In this document: positions 16,556 through 26,141 of the stretch, in pieces
How positions within the stretch are numbered: the stretch's first letter is position 1
Layout: every line of letters starts with the position of its first letter
DNA from: Streptomyces sp. DT2A-34
Lineage (GTDB): Bacteria > Actinomycetota > Actinomycetes > Streptomycetales > Streptomycetaceae
Reading direction: 5' to 3'
Length of the DNA stretch: 64,000 nt
Assembly (NCBI RefSeq): GCF_030499515.1
Contig: NZ_JASTWJ010000001.1
Coordinates: 1,860,001-1,924,000, forward strand
Translations under genes and position numbers: made by a program
The notes under the pieces: generated by a model
The model's input: the letters and a program-made list of their open reading frames with translations, nothing else
The model's database searches: none
Told to the model about the DNA's origin: nothing

Positions 16556-17642
16556 TCGAAACGGCAGCCGCCGGGGACGTTGCGTACCGTGGCCCGACCG
16601 TCGTGTGCCTCGACGATGCCCCGCACGATGGCGAGGCCGAGCCCCGCGCCGGCGGGGGGTGTGCGGGCGTGGGTGCCGCGCCAGCCGGTGTCGAAGACGC
16701 GGGGCAGGTCCTCCTCGGGGATGCCGCCGCAGCTGTCCGTGACGGACAGCACCACACCGTCGGGGACGCGTTCGGCGGCGACGGCGACCGTGCCGTCGGC
16801 CGGGGTGCGGCGGATGGCGTTGACCAGCAGGTTGCCCAGCACCCGGCTCATCTCCTTGCCGTCCACCCGCACCGGCACCGGTTCGACCCGGGCACCGACG
16901 AGCCGGACCCCGTGTTCGCGGGCCAGCGCGTCCGCGCCCGAGAGGGCGTCGCCGACGAGGTCGTACAGGGACATCCGGGCGAGCGAGAGCGTCAGGGTGC
17001 CGGCGTGGATACGGGACAGCTCGAAGAGGTCGCCCACCATGCCGTTGAGGCGCTCGACCTCCATGCGGATCTGCTTGAGGTAGCGGTCGGGGTCGGCGGC
17101 GACCCCGTCCTCCAGGGCCTCCGCCATGGCGCGCAGGCCGGCCAGCGGGGTGCGCAGGTCGTGGGAGATCCAGGCGACGAGTTCACGCCGGGAGGACTCC
17201 AGGGCCCGCTCGCGCTCGCGGGACTCGGCGAGTTTCGTGCTGGTCGCCTCCAACTCGCGGCTCAGTGCGGCGAGTTCGGCGGTGGCGGGGCCGTCGGGCG
17301 AGGTGAAGGCGCCGCCGTCGCCGAAGGAGCGGGCGGCGAGCGCGAGGGCGTGGCTGCGGTCGGCGACCCAGCGGCCGAGCAGCAGGGCGGTGGCCAGGGA
17401 GACCACGGCGGCCATGGCGACGACGGTCGTGACGACGCTCAGGTCGTGCCCGGACAGGAACATCGCCTGCGCGACGGCGAGCGTGCCGGCGAGCATGGCG
17501 GTGATGCCGACGCCGGCGACCACGGCGAGGTGGGCGATGAGCGAGCGGCGCCGGATCAGCAGGAGCACGCAGGCGCCGAGCAGGCCGGCCGCGGCGGCGC
17601 CGAGGAAGGCGAAGAGGGCGATGAGCAGGGTGTCGCGCACGG

Positions 17643-17646
<4 letters not shown>
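16528..17646 (-). CDS. Two-component sensor histidine kinase
   Basis: This 372-residue kinase has four N-terminal hydrophobic segments or fewer (about residues 5-30, 38-60, 75-95) with little outside loop, then a HAMP-like linker, H box ELVAWISHDLRTPLAG, N box NLLVNAIRRTP and G boxes DSCGGIPEEDL and GAGLGLAIV. The short sensor part suggests that it detects an in-membrane or envelope signal. The GTG at 17646 overlaps the regulator stop (GTGA). Confidence 0.9.
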
Positions 17647-18398
<752 letters not shown>

Positions 18399-18502
18399 GC
18401 CGCCAGCGTCGCACCCGATGCGCGCGTGCGGAGCCGTGCCGGCTCCGACGTCCCTGTTTCGTAAGGAGCCACAGTCCGATATGCACCTTTTGCGCTCGTA
18501 GG

Positions 18503-19297
18503 GTGAAAGCCGTGACGACTTCATCACCACGAGCGAGTGCCCCTCCTCCGGCGTCCGTGGACGTCGTGCTCCCCTGTCTCGACGAGGCCGAGGCGTTGCC
18601 CTGGGTCCTGGAGCGCATCCCGCCCGGCTGGCGGGCCCTGGTCGTGGACAACGGCTCCACGGACGGCTCGGCCCGCGTCGCCCGCGAACTCGGCGCGACC
18701 GTCGTGCACGAGGAGCGCCGCGGCTTCGGCGCCGCCTGCCACGCGGGGCTGACCGCCGCCACGGCCGACATCGTCTGCTTCTGCGACTGCGACGCCTCGC
18801 TCGACCCGGGCGACCTGGTGCCCTTCGTACGCCGGATCGCGGCGGGCGAGGCCGACCTCGTCCTGGGGCGCCGCCGCCCCAGGACCCGCGGAGCCTGGCC
18901 GCCGCACGCCCGCGTCGGCAACCTCGCCCTCACCCGCCTGCTCCGCCGCCGCACCGGCCTGCGCCTGCACGACCTGGGACCCCTGCGCGCCGCCCGCCGC
19001 GAGCGGTTGCTCACCCTCGGCCTGACGGACCGGCGCAGCGGCTACCCGCTCCAGATGGTCGTCCGCGCCGCCGACGCGGGCTGGCGGATCGCCGAGTACG
19101 ACGTGCCGTACCTGCCGCGTACGGGTGCGTCGAAGGTGACGGGGACCTGGCGGGGGACGTGGCAGGCGGTGCGGGACATGAGCCGGGTGCTGGCGGAGGA
19201 CGACGCAGGGCGTACCGGCGCCGGCGCCGAGCCCGAACCCGCCGGTCGCCCCGACGCCCGGCCGGACACCCCCGTACGGAAGGGAACCCGCCCGTGA
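18503..19297 (+). CDS. Family 2 glycosyltransferase
   Basis: This 264-residue GT-A enzyme starts its fold with VDVVLPCLDEAEALPWVL, has VVDNGSTDGSA and a DCDASLDPGD motif at the DxD position. It probably transfers a sugar to a lipid or envelope acceptor. The last 40 residues are Asp/Pro/Arg-rich. A GTG at 18512 is an alternative start. The stop overlaps the next gene (GTGA), and the next two genes are also overlapped, so the three are made together. Confidence 0.85.
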   Translation: MKAVTTSSPRASAPPPASVDVVLPCLDEAEALPWVLERIPPGWRALVVDNGSTDGSARVARELGATVVHEERRGFGAACHAGLTAATADIVCFCDCDASLDPGDLVPFVRRIAAGEADLVLGRRRPRTRGAWPPHARVGNLALTRLLRRRTGLRLHDLGPLRAARRERLLTLGLTDRRSGYPLQMVVRAADAGWRIAEYDVPYLPRTGASKVTGTWRGTWQAVRDMSRVLAEDDAGRTGAGAEPEPAGRPDARPDTPVRKGTRP

Positions 19298-19905
19298 CCA
19301 CACTCCTCGTCATCGCCAAGGAGCCCCGGCCGGGCCGGGTGAAGACCAGGCTGACGCCGCCCTTCACCCCCGAGGAGGCGGCCGCGCTCGCCGAGGCGGC
19401 CCTCGCGGACACGCTGGACGCCGTGGCGCGCACGCCCGCCCGGCGCCGGGTCCTGGTCCTGGACGGGGCGCCGGGCCCCTGGCTGCCGCCCGGCTTCGAG
19501 GTCGTACGGCAGTGCGCGGGCGGTCTCGACGAACGGCTGGCCGCCGCCTTCGCGGGCTGCGACGGCCCGACGCTGCTCATCGGCATGGACACCCCGCAGG
19601 TGACGCCGGAGCTGCTGACGGTGGACTGGGCCGACTGCGAGGCGTACTTCGGCCCCGCCGAGGACGGCGGCTTCTGGGCGCTGGGCCTGGCCGCGCCGGA
19701 CCCGGCACGGCTGCGGGGCGTACCGATGTCGACGCCGCGGACCGGCGCCGTACAGCGCGCCCGCCTCGCGGATCTGCGGGTGCGCGAGCTGCCGTGCATA
19801 CGGGACGTCGACACGGCGTACGACGCCGATCTGGTCGCCGAGGCGGCGCCGGGCAGCCGGTTCGCGACGACGTTGGCGCGCCTCGCCCCGGCGGCGGACC
19901 GATGA
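19294..19905 (+). CDS. DUF2064/TIGR04282-family glycosyltransferase-like protein
   Basis: This 203-residue protein has the family start LLVIAKEPRPGRVKTRL, related to nucleotidyl/glycosyl transfer folds; the KTRL loop would bind nucleotide phosphate. LLIGMDTPQVTPELL carries the acidic metal-binding residue and AEDGGFWALGL follows. Such proteins are usually next to family 2 glycosyltransferases, as here. The exact substrate is unknown. GTG start within a GTGA overlap. Confidence 0.82.
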   Translation: MTTLLVIAKEPRPGRVKTRLTPPFTPEEAAALAEAALADTLDAVARTPARRRVLVLDGAPGPWLPPGFEVVRQCAGGLDERLAAAFAGCDGPTLLIGMDTPQVTPELLTVDWADCEAYFGPAEDGGFWALGLAAPDPARLRGVPMSTPRTGAVQRARLADLRVRELPCIRDVDTAYDADLVAEAAPGSRFATTLARLAPAADR

Positions 19906-20723
19906 GCGGCGCGCGGGACATGACCGCGGGGCGCATCGCACGGCAGGCGAGCCCCGGCGCGCTCGGCAGTCCGGTGGACAACGCTCCCTGGTCCGCCGAC
20001 CCGTACTCGCACGCCCTCCGCACCGGCCGGGGCCCCCTCTTCCTGCGCCGCACCGACGGCTGGCTGTTGCCGCTCGAAGTGGAGCGGTGGTGCGCGGACG
20101 CCGACGCGGCGGATCTGGAGGTGCTGCGGCGCTGTGAGGGGGCGGTGCTGGACGTGGGGTGCGGGCCGGGGAGGCTGGTGGCGGCGTTGGCCCGGCAGGG
20201 GCGCCGCGTGCTCGGCATCGACGTCAGCGAGGCCGCCGTCTCCCGCACCGTACGGCTCGGGGGCCCGGCGTTGCGCCGCTCCGTCTTCGACCCGCTCCCC
20301 GGAGAGGGCCGCTGGGGCACCGCCCTCCTCGTCGACGGCAACGTCGGCATCGGCGGAGACCCGGCCGCCCTGCTCGACCGGATGGCACAGCTCCTCGCCC
20401 CGGGCGGCCTGTTGGTCGCCGAGACCGTGCCGGAGATGGACCTCGACGAACGGGTCCGGGTCCACGTCACCGACGCCCGGGGCGCCACCGGCACCGCCTT
20501 CCCGTGGGCCCGGCTCGGCACGCCCGCACTGCTGCGGCACGCGGAGCGCGCCGGCTGGCGTGCCGTCGATCAGTGGACGGCCGGCGGGCGTTCCTTCGCC
20601 GCCCTGCGCAGCCGTCGCCACCGCAGCACGAGCAGCACCGCCGAGCCGCCGAAGAGCACGGCGGTGATCAGCAGCCAGCGGGCCGGGAAGCCGTCCGCGG
20701 ACAGGCCGGTGCCGGAGGTGTAG
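19902..20723 (+). CDS. Class I SAM-dependent methyltransferase
   Basis: This 273-residue protein has the SAM-binding glycine motif VLDVGCGPGRL (about residues 84-94) and GIDVSEAAV after the second strand. The last 40 residues beyond GGRSFAALRS are Ser/Arg-rich, do not resemble the family and are antisense to the convergent membrane-protein gene, so the natural stop may have been lost. It overlaps the previous gene by ATGA. It probably methylates the product of the adjoining glycosyltransferases. Confidence 0.82.
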   Translation: MSGARDMTAGRIARQASPGALGSPVDNAPWSADPYSHALRTGRGPLFLRRTDGWLLPLEVERWCADADAADLEVLRRCEGAVLDVGCGPGRLVAALARQGRRVLGIDVSEAAVSRTVRLGGPALRRSVFDPLPGEGRWGTALLVDGNVGIGGDPAALLDRMAQLLAPGGLLVAETVPEMDLDERVRVHVTDARGATGTAFPWARLGTPALLRHAERAGWRAVDQWTAGGRSFAALRSRRHRSTSSTAEPPKSTAVISSQRAGKPSADRPVPEV

Positions 20724-21040
20724 CGGTCCGCGACCCGGCCGCTGATCAGCGGGAACCAGACCAGCAGGAGCAGCAGGGACAGCGCGGCGGGGACGCGGAC
20801 GTACGCCGCCCACCGTCGGTGTCCGGCCGCCGCGAACCCTCGCAGCAGCGCCTGGTCCGCCGCCCCGTACAGCGGCAGCAACACGAGGTCGTGGAGGATC
20901 GCCGCCGCCACGAACCACAGCGCGACCTCGAACCAGTCCCTCTCCAGCAGCCGCACCCCCGCATATCCGGCGAGCGCGAACGAGCAGACGAGCAGGAGGA
21001 GTTGGAGAGGGCTGCCCAGAGCGGGCCGCAGTCGTCGCAT
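20570..21040 (-). CDS. Small integral membrane protein
   Basis: This 156-residue protein has four hydrophobic segments (about residues 10-30, 38-62, 85-105, 122-142) and a basic C-terminus. No family is recognised. Its ATG overlaps the stop of the molybdopterin oxidoreductase gene (ATGA), so it probably works with that enzyme. It overlaps the convergent methyltransferase gene by 154 bp. Confidence 0.75.
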   Translation of the reverse strand: MRRLRPALGSPLQLLLLVCSFALAGYAGVRLLERDWFEVALWFVAAAILHDLVLLPLYGAADQALLRGFAAAGHRRWAAYVRVPAALSLLLLLVWFPLISGRVADRYTSGTGLSADGFPARWLLITAVLFGGSAVLLVLRWRRLRRAAKERPPAVH

Positions 21041-22284
21041 CACAGGTCTCCGAACGTCATCCGCGCCACCCACTTGGTGTTCAGCACACCGGGCGCGGCG
21101 GGCACGATGATCCGCGCCGGGTAGCCGTGGTCGGGGGTCAGGTCCTCGCCGTTGACGAACAGGGCGAGCAGGGAGCGGGGGTCGGCGACCTGGTTGGCGC
21201 GCAGGGCGGCCCGCCGGAAGGCGCCGCGCCGCTGGAGCGACTCCACGAGGACGTCGGGTGGGTCGCCGTCGTGGCCGACGAGCGCCGCGAGGTCGCGCAG
21301 CCGCACCCCGCGCCACCACTGGTCGGACGTCGACCAGCCCTCCACGCAGGCGATGGGCAACGCCGCGCTGTGCAGCGGGAGGTCGAGCAGGTCGGCCCGG
21401 CTGAGGCGGACGGTCCGCCCGTTCCGGCCCTCGACGACGAGCCGCCAGGCCTCCTCGTCCGTGTCGGCGGCGCGGATCCCCGCGTACGCGGCCGTCTTGT
21501 TGATCTGGAAGGCGCCCGGCCCCCTGCCCGGTTCGGCGCCGCCGTGCGGGGCGAGGAGGGCGGTCCGGCGCAGGGCCCCGTCGAAGTTCTGCCCGACGGT
21601 CGTGCCGAAGAGCAGCAGCGAGCCGCCACCGACGAACCACAGCGCACCGCGCCGGGAGACGGTCGGATCGGTGGGAGCCGGAGAGGTCAACTCGCTTTTC
21701 TCCTCGCGCAGTTCACGCAGGTTCCGCAGCGCCATGGGTGTCTTCAGCACCGTGTGCACGACGAACGCGGCGAAGAACACCCATGCCCCGTAGAAGTGCA
21801 GGGTGTAGAAGGAGCCGGGGAAGACGTAGTCCAGCTGGACGTTGAGCACTCCCGTCACGAACTCGAACAGGGCGCCCCCGACCAGGAGCAGCAGCGAGAT
21901 CCGCTCCAGGGCGTGCGCGAGCGACCGCGCCGGCGGCAGCGTGAAGAGCTTCGGTACGACCGACCACAGCTTGGCCAGGAGCACGGGGATCAGCGTGATG
22001 CCGAGCGTGACGTGGACGCCCTGGTTGAGCCGGTACAGCCAGTGCGGGTCGGTCGGCCAGGAGAAGAGGTAGAAGCCCAGGATCCCCTTGTCCGGGGTCT
22101 TGTCGTTCACCGGTGCCAGGTTCGGGTTGTAGGCGGCGTAGGACACCAGTCCCGTCACGAACAGCACCGTGATGCCGCCGAGCAGTACGACGCCGAGCAC
22201 CGAGGTCAGCCAGGGGCCGCGCAGCGGACTGCGCCAGAAGACGGGAGAGAAAGGAGAGAGAGGGGAGGAGGGAGTCCGTGCCAT
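21040..22284 (-). CDS. Membrane cytochrome-b-like / molybdopterin-dependent oxidoreductase fusion
   Basis: This 414-residue fusion has an N-terminal half with about five membrane helices and several histidines (for example DPHWLYRLNQGVHVTLG, TLHFYGAWVFFAAFVVHT) like a cytochrome b561-type domain. After a RRGALWF segment comes a sulfite-oxidase-type molybdopterin domain whose conserved Cys lies in LPIACVEGWS and whose WWRGVRLRDL follows. It would perform an extracytoplasmic redox reaction coupled to membrane electron carriers. ATG 22284 fits the helix start; an ATG at 22332 is also in frame. Confidence 0.82.
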   Translation of the reverse strand: MARTPSSPLSPFSPVFWRSPLRGPWLTSVLGVVLLGGITVLFVTGLVSYAAYNPNLAPVNDKTPDKGILGFYLFSWPTDPHWLYRLNQGVHVTLGITLIPVLLAKLWSVVPKLFTLPPARSLAHALERISLLLLVGGALFEFVTGVLNVQLDYVFPGSFYTLHFYGAWVFFAAFVVHTVLKTPMALRNLRELREEKSELTSPAPTDPTVSRRGALWFVGGGSLLLFGTTVGQNFDGALRRTALLAPHGGAEPGRGPGAFQINKTAAYAGIRAADTDEEAWRLVVEGRNGRTVRLSRADLLDLPLHSAALPIACVEGWSTSDQWWRGVRLRDLAALVGHDGDPPDVLVESLQRRGAFRRAALRANQVADPRSLLALFVNGEDLTPDHGYPARIIVPAAPGVLNTKWVARMTFGDL

Positions 22285-22397
22285 GCCCCGACGGTAGGTC
22301 CGGTCCACCCCGGGAAAGGGTGCGCGAACCATGACGAATCTCTGACGTCCGCGCCTGTCAGCCGTCCGGAGGAAGGTGCCCGTCCTAGCGTTCTGGC

Positions 22398-23714
22398 GTG
22401 AACCGCGACCTCCGCCATGACCTGTCCGCCGCAGCGGCCGCCGTGCTCCTCGTCGTGACCGCCGCCGTCGTCGGCACCGTGATCCAGCACCGGGACGGCA
22501 CACTCCGGGTCAACTGGCCGCCGTTGTTGGCCGATTGGAGCCCCCATGCCGGTCCCGGCACCCCGGCCGCGCTCGCCGTCGCGGCGGCGGTCGTGGCGTA
22601 CGGCCCCTCGGTGGCGGCCCGGCTGCGCTGGCAGGTCCTGCTCCTTGCCACCTGGGTCACCGGCATGGCCTGGACCTGGTCCCTCGCCCTGGTCGACGGC
22701 TGGCACCGGGGCGTCGCGGAGCAGCTGACGACCGCGCACGAGTACCTCCGGGTCGTCGACCGCTTCCAGGACATCCCCGCCACCCTGCGGGGCTTCTCCG
22801 ACCACATCCTGCTCCAGTCGCCGGACAACTGGCCCGCCCATGTCGCCGGGCACCCCCCGGGCGCCACCCTCACCTTCGTCCTCCTCGACCGGATCGGCCT
22901 GGGCGGTGGCGGCTGGGCGGGAGCCTGGTGCATCACCGTGGGGACGACGGCGGCGGTCGCGGTCCTCGTCGCCGTACGCGCCCTGACCGAGGAGCGACTC
23001 GCCCGCCGCGCCGCGCCCTTTCTCGTCCTCGCCCCGGCCGCGGTGTGGGTGGGCACCTCGGCCGACGGGTACTTCGCGGCGGTCGCCGCGTGGGCGGTCG
23101 CGTTCCTGGCATTGGCGGTGACGGGTCACCGGCCGGGGTGGACGGGACTGGCCTCGGGCCTCCTCTTCGGCTGGGCGGCCTACCTCTCCTACGGCCTGAC
23201 CCTCTTGGCCGTGATCGCGGCCGTCGTCCTGCTGCTGGGCTCACGCCGCGTCCGCCCGCTTCCCTTCCTGCTGGCCGGATTCCTGGTCGCCCCCGTCGCC
23301 TTCACCGTCGTGGGCTTCGACTGGTGGGAGGCGTACCGCCTGCTGGTCACCCGCTACTACCAGGGCGTCGGTGGTGTGCGGCCCTACGGCTACTGGGTGT
23401 GGGCCAACTTGGCGTGCACGGTCGCCGTCGTGGGCCTGGCGACGGCGGCGGGGCTGCGGCGGGCAGGTGCGGCGCTGATCCGGCGTACGGAAAGAACCCA
23501 GGTCCGGTCGGCACTCCTCGTGTTCGGCGCGCTGGTCGCGGTGCTGGTCGCCGACCTGTCCGGGATGAGCAAGGCGGAGACGGAGCGGATCTGGCTGCCG
23601 TTCGCGCTGTGGCTGCTGCCCGCGTGCGCGTTCCTGACGGGGGCGCGGGGCTGGCTGGCGGCGCAGGCGGTGCTCGCGCTGCTCGTCAATCACCTGCTGT
23701 TGACGGGTTGGTGA
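22398..23714 (+). CDS. Polytopic membrane protein, glycosyltransferase-like
   Basis: This 438-residue protein has about ten membrane helices and a large loop with QSPDNWPAHVAGHPPGA, resembling the periplasmic acceptor loop of GT-C membrane sugar transferases. The catalytic acidic residues cannot be assigned surely, so transferase function is inference. It diverges from the oxidoreductase gene across 113 bp and ends the surface-sugar block. The start is GTG, 22398. Confidence 0.7.
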   Translation: MNRDLRHDLSAAAAAVLLVVTAAVVGTVIQHRDGTLRVNWPPLLADWSPHAGPGTPAALAVAAAVVAYGPSVAARLRWQVLLLATWVTGMAWTWSLALVDGWHRGVAEQLTTAHEYLRVVDRFQDIPATLRGFSDHILLQSPDNWPAHVAGHPPGATLTFVLLDRIGLGGGGWAGAWCITVGTTAAVAVLVAVRALTEERLARRAAPFLVLAPAAVWVGTSADGYFAAVAAWAVAFLALAVTGHRPGWTGLASGLLFGWAAYLSYGLTLLAVIAAVVLLLGSRRVRPLPFLLAGFLVAPVAFTVVGFDWWEAYRLLVTRYYQGVGGVRPYGYWVWANLACTVAVVGLATAAGLRRAGAALIRRTERTQVRSALLVFGALVAVLVADLSGMSKAETERIWLPFALWLLPACAFLTGARGWLAAQAVLALLVNHLLLTGW

Positions 23715-23736
23715 CGTGACCACAGAACATCCGAGG

Positions 23737-23755
23737 GTAGGTTAGGCTTACCTAA
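23737..23755 (+). promoter_or_regulatory. Iron box (DmdR/IdeR-type operator)
   Basis: GTAGGTTAGGCTTACCTAA differs at only two bases from the actinobacterial iron box TTAGGTTAGGCTAACCTAA. It lies 29 bp upstream of the DUF2470 gene start. Iron-loaded DmdR1/IdeR-type repressors would shut this promoter in iron-replete cells. Confidence 0.85.
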
Positions 23756-23783
23756 GTCGACCTCGCCGGATCGAAGGGTTCCC

Positions 23784-24492
23784 ATGTCTGCTGCCACCCG
23801 CGCCGAGCCGACGCCCGCCGAGCGTGCCCGCTCGGTGCTGGCGGCGGCCGGCTCGCTGACCGTCACCACGCACGGCCATCGCATCGAGCTGATCGGCCTG
23901 CACACCGTCGACGCCGCCGCGCGGCTGCTCCTGCACAACCCGCCGGACGGCCACCTGGCCGCCGAGCTGACCGTGGCACCGCACGGCGAGCTGACCGCCC
24001 TCCTGGAGTTCACCGACATCGCCCCCGTCGCCGTACGCGAGCGGGTGCGCGCCCGGCTGACGCTGGGCGGCCGGCTCAGCGCCCTCGGTCCGAAGACCCT
24101 GGTGTTCCACCCGGCCCGGGCGGTGCTCACCGAGGGCGACGGGACGACCGTCGTCGGCCTCGACGAGCTGAGCCTCGCCTCCCCCGACCCGCTGGCCACC
24201 CACGAGGCGGAGATGCTGGCCCGGCTGGACGCGGCCCACGCCGACACCGTGGCCCCGCTCGCCCGCCTGCTGCCGGCCCGGGAGCAACTCGGCGCGACCG
24301 GCGTACGGCCGCTGCGGCTCGACCGGCACGGCCTGGTGCTGCGCGTGGAGACAGACAGCGGAGTCCCACCACGACGCCCGCCTGCCCTTCGCCGCCCCGG
24401 CCACCCACCCGGGAGACGCGGTGCGCAAGATCCACGCCCTGCTCGCCGAGGCCACCGCCCGTCCGCGCCGCCGCCTGCCGACCACGTCGTAG
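23784..24492 (+). pseudogene. DUF2470 haem-utilisation-like gene with +1 frameshift (4-bp duplication)
   Basis: The first 190 codons read as a DUF2470-type protein (ERARSVLAAAGSLTVTTHGH, HPARAVL, VGLDELSLASPDPL). At 24351-24358 the sequence ACAGACAG is a tandem 4-bp duplication; removing one copy restores a reading that continues ESHHDARLPFAAPATH and then DAVRKIHALLAEATA to a stop at 24490-24492, total 234 residues, a normal length. In the DNA as given, translation instead runs on in the wrong frame. It is under an iron box, and DUF2470 proteins are linked to haem iron handling. It could be a true mutation, a phase-variable site or an assembly error. Confidence 0.82.
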
Positions 24493-24514
24493 GCGAGGCG
24501 CACGACCACGAGCC

Positions 24515-24578
24515 GCCGGCCTCCGGGCCACTCGCAGAGGCCTTCCCGTCTCCTCCGCGAAGGCGCCCGGAGGCCGGC
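24515..24578. terminator. Long-armed hairpin between convergent DUF2470 gene and ABC operon
   Basis: GCCGGCCTCCGGGC (24515-24528) pairs perfectly with 24565-24578. The 36-nt loop holds a smaller GCCTT/AAGGC pairing. It directly follows the last gene of the minus-strand operon (stop at 24579), so it is the likely end of that long transcript. Confidence 0.75.
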
Positions 24579-26141
24579 TCATCCGCGGATCCCCGCGCCG
24601 GTCCCCGTCTCCAGGCGTTGCGTCGTCTCCATGAGCGAGATCGTGAACGGATGCCGGGGCTGTGTCAGGATCCGCTGCGTCGCCCCCTGTTCGACCAGTT
24701 CGCCCGCGTCCAGTACGGCGATGCGGTGGGCCAGGCGTGCCGTGTCCAGGTCGTGGGTGATGAGCACGAGGGACAGGTCGTCGCCCTCGCCCACCAGGCC
24801 CGCGAGGACGTCGAGGATGCCGCGCCGGGTGACCGTGTCCAGCCCGGAGGTGACCTCGTCGCAGATCAGCACCCGGGGGCGGGCGAGCAGGGCCCGGGCG
24901 AGGGCGGCGCGCTGGAGTTCGCCGCCGGAGAGTTCGCCGGGGCGGCGGTGGGTCAGGTCCGCTGCCAGGCCGAGGCGATCGAGGGTGGCCGACGCCTCGT
25001 CCATGGCCGCCCGTTCACCGGTGCCGCGCAGGCGTACCGCCGTACGGGCCACCTGTTGCAGCACCGGTCGGTGCTCGTCGAAGGCGGCGCGGGCGTCCTG
25101 GAAGACGTACTGCACGGCGGCGAGTTGGGCGCGGTCGCGGTGACGCAGGCTGCGCGGGAGCGGTGTGCCGTCGAGCAGGATCTCGCCGTCGTGGTCACGG
25201 TGCAGGCCCGCGAGGCAGCGGGCGAGCGTGGTCTTGCCACTGCCGGAGCGGCCGACCACGGCCAGGCACTCGCCGGGGCTCAGAGCGAGGCGCGGGGCGC
25301 GCAGGACGGTGGTCCTGCGTTCGTGTACGGCGGTCAAGTCCCGTACTTCGAGGATCGGTTGGCCCGAGCTCGCACTCTCCGCGCCCTGCGGTACCGCGCG
25401 CTGTTCGTCGAGCAGTCGGCGCGTCCACTCGTGCCGGGGCGCCGCCCACAGCCGCTCCACCGGGCCCGACTCGACGACCCGGCCCGCGCGCATGACGAGG
25501 ACCTCGTCGGCCAGGGCGCGGACCACGTCCAGGTCGTGGCTGAGCAGGACGACCGCGATGCCGCGGGCCGCCACGGCCGCCAGCTGCTCGACGATACGGC
25601 TCTTGGTCAACGCGTCCTGGCCGGTGGTGGGTTCGTCGGCGACGATGACGCGGGCGCCGAGCAGCAGGGCCTGGGCGAGGACGACGCGTTGCTGCTGGCC
25701 GCCGGAGAGCTGGTGGGGGTGGCGCCGCAACAGGGCTTCGCCGTCCGGGAGTTGGGCGTCGGACAGGGCGCGCAGGACCAGTTCGCGGGCCGCCGTACGG
25801 CGTTCGGCGCGGGGCAGGTGGCGGACCTGGGGGCGGGCGATGTCGTCGAGGAGGGCGCTGACGCGGCGGGCCGGGTTGAGGACGGCCGCCGGGTGCTGGG
25901 GCACGTAGCCCACCAGACGGTCGGCGGGCGGGCTCACCTCGCCCGTGACCCGGGAGCCCGGCGGGTACTCCCCCAGCAGCGCCAGGCCGGTGGTGGTCTT
26001 GCCGCTGCCGGAGGCACCCACCAGTGCGGTCACCTTGCCCGGCAGCACCCGCAGGTCCACTCCGTCCACGATCGCACGACCGTCGATCTCCACGCGCAGG
26101 CCGCGGATCTCGGCGACGGCCTCATCCGTTGCCCCGCTCAC
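24579..26141 (-). CDS. Peptide/metal-chelate ABC transporter, two ATPase domains in one protein
   Basis: This 520-residue tandem ATPase corresponds to fused DppD-DppF/NikD-NikE. Domain 1 has Walker A GASGSGKTTTGLAL, signature LSGGQQQRVVLAQAL and Walker B VIVADEPT. Domain 2 has Walker A GRSGSGKTTLARCL, signature LSGGELQRAALARAL and Walker B VLICDEVT. The C-terminus contains the HPFTISLM motif near the end, like oligopeptide-type ATPases. The GTG at 26141 overlaps the permease stop (GTGA). It powers uptake through the two permeases of the same operon; last gene of the ten-gene operon. Confidence 0.9.
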   Translation of the reverse strand: MSGATDEAVAEIRGLRVEIDGRAIVDGVDLRVLPGKVTALVGASGSGKTTTGLALLGEYPPGSRVTGEVSPPADRLVGYVPQHPAAVLNPARRVSALLDDIARPQVRHLPRAERRTAARELVLRALSDAQLPDGEALLRRHPHQLSGGQQQRVVLAQALLLGARVIVADEPTTGQDALTKSRIVEQLAAVAARGIAVVLLSHDLDVVRALADEVLVMRAGRVVESGPVERLWAAPRHEWTRRLLDEQRAVPQGAESASSGQPILEVRDLTAVHERRTTVLRAPRLALSPGECLAVVGRSGSGKTTLARCLAGLHRDHDGEILLDGTPLPRSLRHRDRAQLAAVQYVFQDARAAFDEHRPVLQQVARTAVRLRGTGERAAMDEASATLDRLGLAADLTHRRPGELSGGELQRAALARALLARPRVLICDEVTSGLDTVTRRGILDVLAGLVGEGDDLSLVLITHDLDTARLAHRIAVLDAGELVEQGATQRILTQPRHPFTISLMETTQRLETGTGAGIRG

